From positions 1-45,004 of the forward strand of contig CAOKOS010000018.1 of assembly GCA_948470255.1 (NCBI GenBank): 45,004 bases of DNA, given 5' to 3'. Source of the DNA: an uncultured Lachnotalea sp. GTDB lineage: Bacteria; Bacillota; Clostridia; Lachnospirales; Lachnospiraceae. Shown piece after piece: positions 23,612 to 31,705 of this stretch; within the stretch, counting starts at the first letter, position 1, and every line of letters starts with the position of its first letter. A program made the position numbers and the translations under genes. Below the pieces are notes generated by a model. That model saw nothing but the letters and a program-made list of their open reading frames with translations. It was not told where the DNA came from and searched no databases.

Positions 23612-25288
23612 TTATTCCACTGAAATAATATAGTAGTAAATGGGCTGTCCTCCAAAATGAAGTTCAATATCCACTTCCGGATGCTGCTCTTCCGCTTTTT
23701 TAAGGAATCCTTCCGCTTCTGTTTCTGCCACATCACTTCCATAATAAATGCTGATCAGTTCTGCATCCTCGTCCACCATGGCGGAAAGCAGCTGCAAAGA
23801 GGTGGACTCCACTTCTTTCCCTTCGGCCAGGATGGATTTATCGCCGATTCCCATGATATCTCCCTTCTTAATTTCAAAACCATCTAAGGAGGTATCACGG
23901 ACAGCGTAAGTCACCTGTCCTGTTTTCACCTTGGACATCTCTTCCATCATAGCAGCTTTATTTTCTTCCGGTGAAAGCTCTGGGATGAAATTGATAATGG
24001 CAGTAATCCCCTGAGGCACTGTTTTCGACGGAACAACCACGATTTCCTTATCTTCTGTCAAATGCATGGCCTGCTCCGCTGCCAAAATAATGTTTTTATT
24101 GTTGGGGAAAATATAAATCGTACTGGCATTTACTTGTTCAATGGCCATCAGCATGTCTTCTGTACTGGGGTTCATGGTCTGGCCGCCCTCGATGAGATAA
24201 TCCACGTTCAAACCCTTAAAAATCTCATTTAACCCTTCCCCGATGGATACGGCAATGAATCCCACTTCTTTTCTGGGTTCGGCAGCCTTCGCTTTCTTTC
24301 TGGCTTCATCTTCCGCCTTTTGCTTCTCTGCCAGTTTTACAGCATCCTTGATCAGCTTCTCCTGATGCTCTTCTCTCATATTGTCAATCTTCATTCTGGA
24401 AAGGGAACCGTACTGAAGCGCCCGCTGGATGGCCAGGCCAGGGTCGTTGGTATGTACGTGGACCTTTACCAGATCATCGTCAGAAACCAACACAATGGAA
24501 TCACCAATGGATTCAAGAAAACTCTTGAAATCCACTTCCGTATCCTCATCATATTCTTTTTCTAGATTAATAATAAACTCTGTGCAATAACCGAAGGTAA
24601 TCTCAAAGTCATCGGCTTCCACCGCTGCCGGGCCTACCCCCAAAGGCGCTTCTGCCTCCAGGGAAATCTCTTTTCCGAGATATCCGTCCAGCGCCCCCTT
24701 CATGACTTCCATAAGCCCCTGGCCACCGGAATCCACAACCCCGGCCTGTGCAAGCACCGGAAGCAGTTCTGGAGTCCGGGCCAGCACCCGATCTCCATAT
24801 TCGATCACTGTCTGCAGAAACACTTCCAGATCTTCTGTTTCCTCAGAAATCTCCAGCGCCTTATCTGCAATTCCTTTTGCCACCGTCAAGATGGTGCCCT
24901 CTTTGGGCTTCATGACTGCTTTATAAGCCGTCTCTGTCGCTCTCTGGAAAGCCTTTGCCAACACTTTCGTGTCGATAGCCTCTACCGTTTTGATTTCCTT
25001 TGTCAGTCCCCGGAAAAGCTGGGACAGGATGACGCCGGAATTTCCCCGGGCGCCTCTGAGAGAACCGGTGGAAATTGCCTTTGCCAGAGATTCCATAGTA
25101 GGATCTCCAAGCGCCTGTACCTCTCTCGCCGCAGACATGATCGTCAGCGTCATATTGGTGCCCGTGTCCCCGTCTGGTACGGGAAACACATTCAGTTCAT
25201 TGATCCATTCCTTCTTGCTCTCCAGCCTCTGCGCTCCAGCCAGAAACATGGTCTTTAAAAGAGCCGCATCAATTACATTTACTGCCAC
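23612..25288 (-). CDS. DAK2/DegV-associated fatty acid kinase FakA-like protein (YloV)
   Basis: 558 residues. The N-terminal DAK2-type kinase domain (NELNVFPVPDGDTGTNMTLT, SLRGARGNSGVILSQLFRG, DSGGQGL) is followed by a middle and a C-terminal domain of the FakA/YloV family (VHVHTNDPG, IYIFPNNKNIILAA, VVPSKTVPQGI). FakA phosphorylates fatty acids bound to a FakB (DegV) partner, feeding exogenous fatty acids to phospholipid synthesis. No fakB is present here. The gene follows the Asp23-like gene by 18 nt, the usual neighbour in Firmicutes. The last residues read HFGGQPIYYYIISVE. Length is normal. Other DAK2 proteins act on dihydroxyacetone, but the domain layout favours FakA. Confidence 0.9.
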   Translation of the reverse strand: MAVNVIDAALLKTMFLAGAQRLESKKEWINELNVFPVPDGDTGTNMTLTIMSAAREVQALGDPTMESLAKAISTGSLRGARGNSGVILSQLFRGLTKEIKTVEAIDTKVLAKAFQRATETAYKAVMKPKEGTILTVAKGIADKALEISEETEDLEVFLQTVIEYGDRVLARTPELLPVLAQAGVVDSGGQGLMEVMKGALDGYLGKEISLEAEAPLGVGPAAVEADDFEITFGYCTEFIINLEKEYDEDTEVDFKSFLESIGDSIVLVSDDDLVKVHVHTNDPGLAIQRALQYGSLSRMKIDNMREEHQEKLIKDAVKLAEKQKAEDEARKKAKAAEPRKEVGFIAVSIGEGLNEIFKGLNVDYLIEGGQTMNPSTEDMLMAIEQVNASTIYIFPNNKNIILAAEQAMHLTEDKEIVVVPSKTVPQGITAIINFIPELSPEENKAAMMEEMSKVKTGQVTYAVRDTSLDGFEIKKGDIMGIGDKSILAEGKEVESTSLQLLSAMVDEDAELISIYYGSDVAETEAEGFLKKAEEQHPEVDIELHFGGQPIYYYIISVE

Positions 25289-25306
25289 GACAGCGTTCCT
25301 CCTTGA

Positions 25307-25666
25307 TCAACAGTCTATAACCCGGACACCCTCGACAAAGATATTCACTTTCTCCACCGTGATACCCGTAAATTTCTCAACTTTGTATTTCACATTTTCT
25401 ATGAGATTATCCGCCACGGCCGAAATTGATACGCCGTAGGATACAATCACATGAAAATTTAAATGAAGTTTATTCTCCTGTACTTCCACATTGATGCCAT
25501 GAGTCAGGCTGTCCTTTCTAAGGAGCTTTACAAGACCGTCCTTCATGCTGACCGCCGCCATACCAACAATGCCGAAACATTCTACTGCCACGCTGCCTGC
25601 ATATTTTGCAATGACGTCCGTATCAATTAAGATTTCGCCCATCATATTATTAATCCGACACTTCAT
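25307..25666 (-). CDS. Asp23/Gls24 family envelope stress protein
   Basis: 119 residues. It has the Asp23 domain (GEILIDTDVIAKYAGSVAVECFGIVGMA, LHLNFHVIVSYGVSISAVADNL, KVNIFVEGVRV). These small cytoplasmic, membrane-associated proteins (YloU type) link to envelope homeostasis. The ATG at 25666 follows AGGGAGG by 7 nt and is preferred over the internal ATGs. It starts the asp23-fakA-recG run and lies back to back with rpmB. A TATAAT at 25719-25724 is its likely -10. Confidence 0.9.
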   Translation of the reverse strand: MKCRINNMMGEILIDTDVIAKYAGSVAVECFGIVGMAAVSMKDGLVKLLRKDSLTHGINVEVQENKLHLNFHVIVSYGVSISAVADNLIENVKYKVEKFTGITVEKVNIFVEGVRVIDC

Positions 25667-25718
25667 AAGCTGACCTCCCTTTTTCTGGTATCGTTCCGCA
25701 CTATACCTATCTTAAAGT

Positions 25719-25724
25719 ATTATA
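25719..25724 (-). promoter_or_regulatory. Probable -10 box of the asp23-fakA-recG run
   Basis: TATAAT on the minus strand, 53 nt before the asp23-like start. No good -35 is seen 16-18 nt upstream. Confidence 0.35.
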
Positions 25725-25780
25725 CCCTGTTTCCGGCAAAAAAGGAATAAAAATTTTTTGAATTTTCCAACGAAATTCTC

Positions 25781-25809
25781 TTGCATTTTTTACTAATATC
25801 TGATATCAT
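25781..25809 (+). promoter_or_regulatory. Promoter of rpmB
   Basis: TTGCAT (25781-25786), a 17-nt spacer and TATCAT (25804-25809) on the plus strand. The leader of about 55 nt contains a short CTGGC/GCCAG hairpin before the ribosome site AAGGAGG. Confidence 0.6.
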
Positions 25810-25871
25810 GTTTAATGTTATGGGTCTGGCATGGACAGGGGCCAGCCAAATCTGTATAAGGAGGTGCTATC

Positions 25872-26057
25872 GTGGCCAAATGTGCAATCTGTGAGAAAGG
25901 CGTTCACTTTGGAAAAAAAGTCAGCCATTCCAATAGAAAATCCAACAAAATGTGGAGTTCCAACGTTAAATCCGTCAAAGTTAAAGTAAATGGCGGCACA
26001 AAAAAGATGTATGTATGTACATCCTGCCTGAAATCCGGTCTGGTGGAAAGGGCTTAA
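25872..26057 (+). CDS. rpmB: Ribosomal protein bL28
   Basis: 61 residues starting at GTG after AAGGAGGTGCTATC. The sequence shows the L28 pattern MAKCAICEKGVHFGKKVSHS, RKSNKMW and the C-terminal MYVCTSCLKSGLV. Two CxxC pairs (Cys4/Cys7 and Cys48/Cys51) make this the zinc-binding (C+) form of L28. It is a large-subunit ribosomal protein. It is the only confident plus-strand gene in the window, with its own promoter and a strong terminator, transcribed away from asp23 and towards the 46-codon gene. Confidence 0.96.
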   Translation: MAKCAICEKGVHFGKKVSHSNRKSNKMWSSNVKSVKVKVNGGTKKMYVCTSCLKSGLVERA

Positions 26058-26080
26058 CTTAAATGAAATTAAAAGAAAAG

Positions 26081-26126
26081 AACGGTCATGTTAAGAGTAC
26101 AGATACTCTTAGATGACCGTTTTTTA
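26081..26126 (+). terminator. Intrinsic terminator of rpmB, probably bidirectional
   Basis: The outer stem AACGGTCAT (26081-26089) pairs with ATGACCGTT (26113-26121), and an inner stem AAGAGTA pairs with TACTCTT (26104-26110). A T-run follows on the plus strand; on the minus strand CTTTTCTTTT follows. It lies 24 nt after the rpmB stop and also sits at the end of the converging minus-strand run. Confidence 0.85.
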
Positions 26127-26148
26127 TCGTATAAACCCTATACGATAA
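26124..26148. other. Second hairpin next to the rpmB terminator
   Basis: A perfect 10-bp inverted repeat, TTATCGTATA (26124-26133) and TATACGATAA (26139-26148), with a 5-nt loop. It abuts the terminator and has no T-run of its own. Confidence 0.5.
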
Positions 26149-26185
26149 TATTCAATATATCCCAATGGCCGCTTCACCATGCAGC

Positions 26186-26326
26186 CTAACAGCCGCAGAA
26201 CAGGTAATAACCTCCTGCGATGGAAGACGCCATCAGGCAGATCGTGAAAAAATTATTCGGCAGTATCAAATACAGAGCCATGCCGATTCCCATCCAAAAC
26301 AGGCAGAGTCCAATGAGCCGCTTCAT
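26186..26326 (-). CDS. 46-residue membrane peptide of unknown function
   Basis: The ATG at 26326 follows GGGAGGAAGAG and runs 46 codons to TAG. The protein starts MKRLIGLCLFWMGIGM, has a first hydrophobic segment (residues ~4-20), a short polar turn (LPNNFF), and a second hydrophobic segment (~26-44) ending YYLFCGC. This is a two-helix hairpin membrane peptide. The ideal ribosome site, a start right after gerW (60-nt gap) and a stop before the terminator make it a believable gene. I do not recognise a function; the sporulation-linked neighbour gerW and the DUF2953 gene are the only hints. Confidence 0.65.
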   Translation of the reverse strand: MKRLIGLCLFWMGIGMALYLILPNNFFTICLMASSIAGGYYLFCGC

Positions 26327-26386
26327 CTCTTCCTCCCGCAAAGATTTCTATACCATCATTCTATGCAGGAAACAAGACAGGGATTC

Positions 26387-26785
26387 CTATTCCATAGAAT
26401 CAAAAACATCTTCAGGAATTTCCACTTCTTTTTCCTTTTTATCGGATTTGGAGAATTTACCGATAATATCTGGAATCATATCCAGAATCTTGGAAACACT
26501 GTCCTGCCCTTTCACACTCACCAGTTTGGAATGTCCATTTTGAATCACCAGAACTGCACTGGGAGTGATTTTCCCGGTCATCCCGCCGCCGCTGTTGTTT
26601 TTATTTTCACCTGCAAAAGCTCCTGCGCCTACGCCAAAGGACACATCCACCAGCGGGAGGATGATGGTTCCATCCAGATGAATTGCATCCCCTACCACAG
26701 TTTTTGTTGTGATAAAACCGTCCATTCCCTTAAATAAATGTTCCACCGTATTTTCAAACGTGTTTTTTTCCTTTTCTGCTGCCAT
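26387..26785 (-). CDS. GerW family sporulation protein (YtfJ)
   Basis: 132 residues from the ATG at 26785, preceded by AAGGAGG; an 11-residue longer reading frame has no ribosome site. The pattern TVEHLFKGMDGFITTKTVVGD, TIILPLVDVSFGVGAG, GGGMTGKITPSAVLVIQNG is the YtfJ/GerW domain. In Bacillus the protein is made in sporulation and affects germination. The DUF2953 gene directly upstream matches the Bacillus ytfI-ytfJ pair, and the organism is presumably spore-forming. Confidence 0.92.
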   Translation of the reverse strand: MAAEKEKNTFENTVEHLFKGMDGFITTKTVVGDAIHLDGTIILPLVDVSFGVGAGAFAGENKNNSGGGMTGKITPSAVLVIQNGHSKLVSVKGQDSVSKILDMIPDIIGKFSKSDKKEKEVEIPEDVFDSME

Positions 26786-26814
26786 GTATTCTCCTCCTTG
26801 CTTGAAAGCCAGAA

Positions 26815-27888
26815 TCATGCCTGGCTCAAATGTTCTTTCAGACTTCGGCCCCGTTTCAAAAACCCGCGAAGCTCTTTGCTAAACCATACTTGTATTCCTA
26901 TTATAAGCAGAGACCAGACTCTTATTCTGCCTTTCACATAAAGGCTTCCCTCAAAATACATTCTGTTTTCAAACAGAGGGTTGATTAAAATTCTATCTTT
27001 TATAAGCGGATAAGCAATTCCCAGAGCCATCAGCGCACGTCCTGTAGCAGCCGGGTTTTCCAGGCTGAAGGTAAGCCGGCCCGAAAATTTCGTTGGAAAA
27101 ATGTGACGAAACAGCTTTCCCGCTTTCCCTTTCACATACCGGAAAGCTTTTCTATTCTCCTCTGCATAAAGAAAGCCCTTGATTTCTTCCGCCATGCTGG
27201 AGATCTTCTTTATTTTATCACAGATTTTTTCAAAGGTACAGCCAAGGTTATGGAAAAATCCCAAAAGAAATCCTTTTATTCTCCGAAACAAGTTTACAAG
27301 CCCGGCAATTACTTTTTTCAGTTTCAAAAATAACTTCTTCCAAAAGGGCCTTGAGTCATCGTCCTCCAGAACTTCCGAAGATTCCCCGGAAACATCTGCC
27401 GCTTTGTATTCTGTATTTACCTCTTCTTTCTGTACATGGGATTCCTGCTGTTTTTCGGACTGGGCTATTAAAAGTCTCTGCTCTTTTGGAATCATCCCTG
27501 AAACTTCTTCCTGTTGTTCTGTCCCAGCTTTTTTTTGATATTTCTTTTTTTCCTTCCGGTTTTTCTCACGCCTTTCCCGACTACTATTCCCTGTCTGCTG
27601 CCCTTTGTCCCTGCCCCCCAGTAAAACCCCAAAAAACCGTATGCGCACCCTTATATCTTCCCGTTCAGCATATATGCGTACGCTGACTGCCCGAAACATC
27701 CAGGAAACTCTTGCTTTTATAGAAACTTCTGGAAGCCCTTCTGCTTCTTTCGCATATTCCCCTGACGCAGAACATTCATAGCGAACCGGCACAAACAAAA
27801 TCAATAGAATAACCGTCAGGAAAAAGCCAATAATAACAAGAAGCACAATTCCAATGACCTTTAAAATGCCCAATATGACAGAAAGCAT
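26815..27888 (-). CDS. DUF2953 family membrane protein (YtfI-like)
   Basis: 357 residues. An N-terminal helix (residues ~5-35, VILGILKVIGIVLLVIIGFF) is followed by a short beta-rich part, a highly charged Lys/Glu linker (~105-180), and a C-terminal DUF2953 region (FPTKFSGRLTFSLENPAATGRALMALG...INPLFENRMYFEGSLYVKGRIR). Function is unknown. It is paired with gerW, as in Bacillus. The AAGGACGTGATGAG site precedes the ATG. The linker is of low complexity and likely unstructured. Confidence 0.87.
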   Translation of the reverse strand: MLSVILGILKVIGIVLLVIIGFFLTVILLILFVPVRYECSASGEYAKEAEGLPEVSIKARVSWMFRAVSVRIYAEREDIRVRIRFFGVLLGGRDKGQQTGNSSRERREKNRKEKKKYQKKAGTEQQEEVSGMIPKEQRLLIAQSEKQQESHVQKEEVNTEYKAADVSGESSEVLEDDDSRPFWKKLFLKLKKVIAGLVNLFRRIKGFLLGFFHNLGCTFEKICDKIKKISSMAEEIKGFLYAEENRKAFRYVKGKAGKLFRHIFPTKFSGRLTFSLENPAATGRALMALGIAYPLIKDRILINPLFENRMYFEGSLYVKGRIRVWSLLIIGIQVWFSKELRGFLKRGRSLKEHLSQA

Positions 27889-27921
27889 CTCATCACGTCC
27901 TTACTGATCTGGTATACAAAC

Positions 27922-28293
27922 TTACGTTTTCCATTCCCTGTACAGATTCTTTTCAGGAAATTCCGGACATTCCAGAAAATCGTCGCCTAGATAAGCCGCC
28001 ACATCCGTCGTCCCGGTAGCCTTATAAGCCTCCATGACAATTTCTCCGGCCAGTTCCATGGCCTCCGCCTTTGTCCAGGCAGCCCCCACCGCATAAAGAG
28101 AAGCTTTTTTATAATGCGCCTGGGAAAGAACCGGCTGAGGCAGGATGTCCAACAAGTTTGCCCTGTTGGACGGCAGCACCAGAAGATACAGCTTCGGATG
28201 CATACCCCTTTCCAGCTTTTTTAATATATTCTTTTTCTTTCCGGCTTCATTTCCCAGATACAGCTTTCTGTACCACCAGATATTATTTTTCAT
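27922..28293 (-). CDS. Conserved protein of unknown function downstream of cinA
   Basis: 123 residues from the ATG at 28293, which overlaps the cinA stop by 11 nt; there is no strong ribosome site, so translation may be coupled to cinA. The start MKNNIWWYRKLYLGN, a Lys-rich helix, then PKLYLLVLPSNRANLLDILP and SLYAVGAAWTKAEAMELAGEIVMEAY show a soluble alpha/beta protein without obvious catalytic motifs. I do not recognise it. Confidence 0.75.
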   Translation of the reverse strand: MKNNIWWYRKLYLGNEAGKKKNILKKLERGMHPKLYLLVLPSNRANLLDILPQPVLSQAHYKKASLYAVGAAWTKAEAMELAGEIVMEAYKATGTTDVAAYLGDDFLECPEFPEKNLYREWKT

Positions 28294-29533
28294 GATATTG
28301 TTCCAGGATGCAGCGGCGCAAAAGATCAAGCGCCCGCACCACCGCCTGTTGGCGGATTTTCATCCGGTTTCCCGTAAAATGGCATTCTTCCACGAAAACC
28401 TGGTCGCCAAGATAACAGGAAACATAAACAAGGCCCTTCGGTTCTTCTTTAGAATCCTCCGGCCCGGCAAATCCTGTCACGGCAATACAGCCGTCAGCCC
28501 CTGTTGCAAACACACCGCCTTTTGCCATTTCCCTGGCAGTCTGGCTGCTGACTGCCCCGTATTTCTTTAGCGTGGATTTGCTCACATCCAAAATTTTCCG
28601 TTTCGCTTTATTGGAATAAGTCACAAACCCTTCCCGGAAACACTCAGAAGCTCCTGCCACATTGACAAGACGGCCGGCCAGCATACCGCCAGTCATGGAT
28701 TCTGCCGTTGTCACTGTCAAACCATATTTTTTCAACAGCTTCACCACGGCATCTTCCAGCTCCTCCTCTTCCCTGGTAGAGTAAATATTGACGCCAAACC
28801 GTTTTTTCAATTCCTTTACCACAGGTTTCACAAGGCTTTTCGCCTGCTCCTCGTCAGAAGCCATGGCCGTCACCCGCAAATGGACTTCCCCGGTTTTCGC
28901 ATAAGTGGCGATAGTAGGATTCGTCTGGGAATCAATCAAGTCTAAAATCATAGTTTCTGCCCGGCTCTCTCCAATCCCGCATACCTTTACCATTTTAGAA
29001 TAAATGGTTTCCGGCTGGAGAGTCCTCAAATAAGGCTCCGCCTGCTCTAAAAACATCGGTTTCAGTTCACCAGGCGGGCCTGGAAGCAAAATGGCGGTTT
29101 TCCCGTTCTTTTCCAGAATCAGCCCGGGAGCGGTGCCATTGTTATTATCAAGGACTTTTGCCCCCACAGGGACCACTGCCTGTTTCCAGTTGTTCTTTGT
29201 AATATTTTTTCGTTTAGAAGCCTTGAAATAAGCAGAAATCCGTTTTCTGGTACGGATGTCTTCTTCCAGGGAAAACCCCATAACCTTTGCGCAGACCTCT
29301 TTCGTCATATCATCTTCCGTAGGCCCCAGCCCCCCGGTTAAAATCACAATATCGGAACGGCCAAGGGCTTGCTTTATGGCCTCTGTCATTCTCTTTTCAT
29401 TATCACCCACCACCGTATGATGGTATACGAAAAATCCTAGGGCAGCGCATCTTTTTGACAAATACTGGGCATTTGTATTGGCAATATTCCCCAGAAGAAG
29501 CTCTGTTCCCACTGCCAGTATTTCCACAACCAT
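28283..29533 (-). CDS. cinA: CinA family protein (nicotinamide mononucleotide deamidase-like)
   Basis: 416 residues from the ATG at 29533, one nucleotide after the pgsA stop. An in-frame ATG at 29542 is too close to AAGGAGG, so MVVEILAVGTELLLGN is preferred. The N-terminal MoaB/Mog-like domain (LTGGLGPTEDDMTKE, LLPGPPGELKPMF) is followed by a C-terminal CinA amidohydrolase domain (TAESMTGGMLAGRLVNVAGASECFREGFVTYSN, VAVTGFAGPE-type block). Such proteins clean up ADP-ribose and/or deamidate NMN; some are competence-linked. The neighbour pgsA is the usual one in Firmicutes. Confidence 0.93.
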   Translation of the reverse strand: MVVEILAVGTELLLGNIANTNAQYLSKRCAALGFFVYHHTVVGDNEKRMTEAIKQALGRSDIVILTGGLGPTEDDMTKEVCAKVMGFSLEEDIRTRKRISAYFKASKRKNITKNNWKQAVVPVGAKVLDNNNGTAPGLILEKNGKTAILLPGPPGELKPMFLEQAEPYLRTLQPETIYSKMVKVCGIGESRAETMILDLIDSQTNPTIATYAKTGEVHLRVTAMASDEEQAKSLVKPVVKELKKRFGVNIYSTREEEELEDAVVKLLKKYGLTVTTAESMTGGMLAGRLVNVAGASECFREGFVTYSNKAKRKILDVSKSTLKKYGAVSSQTAREMAKGGVFATGADGCIAVTGFAGPEDSKEEPKGLVYVSCYLGDQVFVEECHFTGNRMKIRQQAVVRALDLLRRCILEQYHEK

Positions 29534-29534
29534 A

Positions 29535-30083
29535 TTACACATTCCCCTCCTTCAGTACATGAAGATTCTTTCTGATATATTCCTCCAGAGAAATCACAGT
29601 CAATGCCAAAGCCAGGTATATAAAAATGTCTGTCACCATTTCAAGTTCTTCCACATCTAAAATGATCAGTATAATCATAATCATCTGTGAAACCGTTTTA
29701 AATTTCCCCCACATATTTGCGGCAATCACCACACCATTGTCCGAGGCCACCAGGCGGAAGCCGCTGATAATAAATTCCCTGGCCATAATAATAATCACAA
29801 TCCAGGCCGCAAGCTCTTCCATTTCCACAAAACAAATTAACGCTGAACAGACAAGAAGCTTGTCTGCCAGCGGATCCATAAACTTCCCGAAATTTGTCAC
29901 CAGGTTATGCTTTCTGGCAATGTGCCCATCCAGAAAATCAGTGAAACTGGCAATACAAAACAACGCCAGGGCCACAAGCCTTCCCGTACGCCCAAAGGAA
30001 TCGGCCAGCATGAAAAACACAAAAAAAGGAATCAGAAGGACACGAAGTATTGTCAGTTTATTCGGCAGGTTCATTTTGTTCAT
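29535..30083 (-). CDS. pgsA: PgsA, CDP-diacylglycerol-glycerol-3-phosphate 3-phosphatidyltransferase
   Basis: 182 residues with several membrane segments. The CDP-alcohol phosphotransferase signature is complete: Asp-Gly-x2-Ala-Arg in DFLDGHIARKHN, then Gly-x3-Asp-x3-Asp in FGKFMDPLADKLL. It makes phosphatidylglycerol phosphate in the membrane, the first committed step to PG. It starts 26 nt inside the 3' end of rimO, with GGAGAGTT upstream, and is followed by cinA, so rimO-pgsA-cinA are coupled. Confidence 0.94.
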   Translation of the reverse strand: MNKMNLPNKLTILRVLLIPFFVFFMLADSFGRTGRLVALALFCIASFTDFLDGHIARKHNLVTNFGKFMDPLADKLLVCSALICFVEMEELAAWIVIIIMAREFIISGFRLVASDNGVVIAANMWGKFKTVSQMIMIILIILDVEELEMVTDIFIYLALALTVISLEEYIRKNLHVLKEGNV

Positions 30084-31404
30084 CGCATAACTCTCCTATA
30101 AGATCGTATTCCAGTGCGCCTGTCACCTTCACCCGGACAAACATCCCGCTCATAAGGTCCAGACTTGTGTTTACAAAAATATATCCGTCCACACCGGGCG
30201 CATCCATATAAGTCCGCCCCACATAAGCATTTTCATCAGCCACCCGGCCTTCAATAAAAACTTCCAGTTCCCGCCCGATCAAGGCTTCTCCTGCTGCAAG
30301 GGAAATCTCCTGCTGAAGCTCCATCACCTGATCTTTGCGTTTTGTTTTTATTTCTTCGGGAACCTGCCCCTCCATCATAGCTGCTGGAGTGCCTTCCTCC
30401 TGGGAATAAGGAAACACACCCAGCCGCTCAAATTCCATTTCATCGACAAAATCCAGCAGTTCTTCCACATCTTCCCGTGTCTCTCCAGGAAATCCCGTAA
30501 TCATAGTGGTGCGGACCGCCATATCTGGAATCTCTTCCCGAAGACGGCCAATGCGGGCTGTGATCTCCGCCCTGCTGGTCCGCCTACCCATCTTTTTCAA
30601 AATACGGTCACTGGCATGTTGGATGGGAATATCCATGTAATGACATATCTTTTTTTCTGTTTTAATAGTTCTAATCAGTTCATCCGTGATTTCCTCAGGA
30701 TAGCAGTAAAGCAGGCGGATCCAGTGGATACCGGGAATCTCCGCCAGCTTTCTTAAAAGCTTTGGCAGCCTCTTTTCTCCATATAAATCCACACCGTAAA
30801 GCGTCGTCTCCTGGGCTACCAGAATCAATTCCCTAACGCCTCCGTCTGAAAGCTCCTTTGCTTCTTCCAAAAGCTCTTCCATGGGAACACTTCTGTATGT
30901 GCCCCTGACGCTGGGGATCACACAGTAGGTGCAGTGTTTGTCACAGCCCTCTGCAATCTTCAGGTAGGCATAATGCCCTCCTGTGGTGACGATTCTTCCA
31001 CCATGCCTTTCCCTTCGGTGACTGAGATCCTCAAACTTGGTTTCCCGCTTCCCTGCAAGGGCCGCTTCCACTGCTGATACAATTTTATCACAGGATGCCG
31101 TCCCTAAAATCCCGTCCACTTCTGGAATCTCTGCCAGGACTTCCTCCTGATACCTCTGGGCCAGGCAGCCGGCAGCTATCAGCACTTTACACTGCCCCTT
31201 CTCTTTCTGTGCCGCCATCTCCAAAAGTGTGTTAATGCTCTCTTCCTTCGCATCTCCAATAAAACAACAGGTATTGACAACAATCACCTCTGCCTGCGTT
31301 TCATCATCAGTAAATTCATAACCGGCCCTGGAAAGAAACCCCAGCATCTCTTCGGAATCCACCAGATTTTTATCACAGCCCAGGGACACAAACAGTATTT
31401 TCAT
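30058..31404 (-). CDS. rimO: RimO, ribosomal protein S12 methylthiotransferase
   Basis: 448 residues starting MKILFVSLGCDKNLVDSE at the ATG 31404, the conserved RimO start; nine more upstream codons are in frame but unlikely. It has an N-terminal UPF0004 domain with three Cys for a [4Fe-4S] cluster, the radical SAM motif CDKHCTYCVIP with PSVRGTYRS, and a C-terminal TRAM domain (GRELEVFIEGRVADENAYVGRT). It adds methylthio to an Asp of S12. MiaB is the main paralogue, but CDKNLVDSE and the PSVRG block favour RimO. Confidence 0.95.
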   Translation of the reverse strand: MKILFVSLGCDKNLVDSEEMLGFLSRAGYEFTDDETQAEVIVVNTCCFIGDAKEESINTLLEMAAQKEKGQCKVLIAAGCLAQRYQEEVLAEIPEVDGILGTASCDKIVSAVEAALAGKRETKFEDLSHRRERHGGRIVTTGGHYAYLKIAEGCDKHCTYCVIPSVRGTYRSVPMEELLEEAKELSDGGVRELILVAQETTLYGVDLYGEKRLPKLLRKLAEIPGIHWIRLLYCYPEEITDELIRTIKTEKKICHYMDIPIQHASDRILKKMGRRTSRAEITARIGRLREEIPDMAVRTTMITGFPGETREDVEELLDFVDEMEFERLGVFPYSQEEGTPAAMMEGQVPEEIKTKRKDQVMELQQEISLAAGEALIGRELEVFIEGRVADENAYVGRTYMDAPGVDGYIFVNTSLDLMSGMFVRVKVTGALEYDLIGELCDEQNEPAE

Positions 31405-31443
31405 CGTGTATCCATTCCCTTTCCAAGGCAAACCGCCCGGTTT

Positions 31444-31701
31444 TTATGCTTCAAATTCATCCTCAGGAATATCATCTTCCCCCATCACCTTGACCATCGT
31501 CTGATGAATTTCTTCCACTGCCGTTGATAAAGGTTTATTGGATGGAGCCTTCACAAGAGCCTCTTCCCCGGCAATGAGCTGCCGTGCGCGCTTTGCCGTA
31601 GCAATCACAATCGAATAACGACTCTGGACAATGGGTTCCTCCCCCGGCGCCACCTCACTGTTTACAGCGTTGATTAAGTCAGAATATGACGGATGCAGCA
31701 T
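31444..31701 (-). CDS. rpoZ: RpoZ, RNA polymerase omega subunit
   Basis: 85 residues from the ATG at 31701, after AAGGAG in the gmk 3' end. MLHPSYSDLINAVN, QSRYSIVIATAKRARQLIAG and the NKPLSTAVEEI block match omega. It aids core polymerase assembly. It follows gmk with a 4-nt gap, the usual Firmicutes order. Confidence 0.94.
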   Translation of the reverse strand: MLHPSYSDLINAVNSEVAPGEEPIVQSRYSIVIATAKRARQLIAGEEALVKAPSNKPLSTAVEEIHQTMVKVMGEDDIPEDEFEA

Positions 31702-31705
31702 AGTA

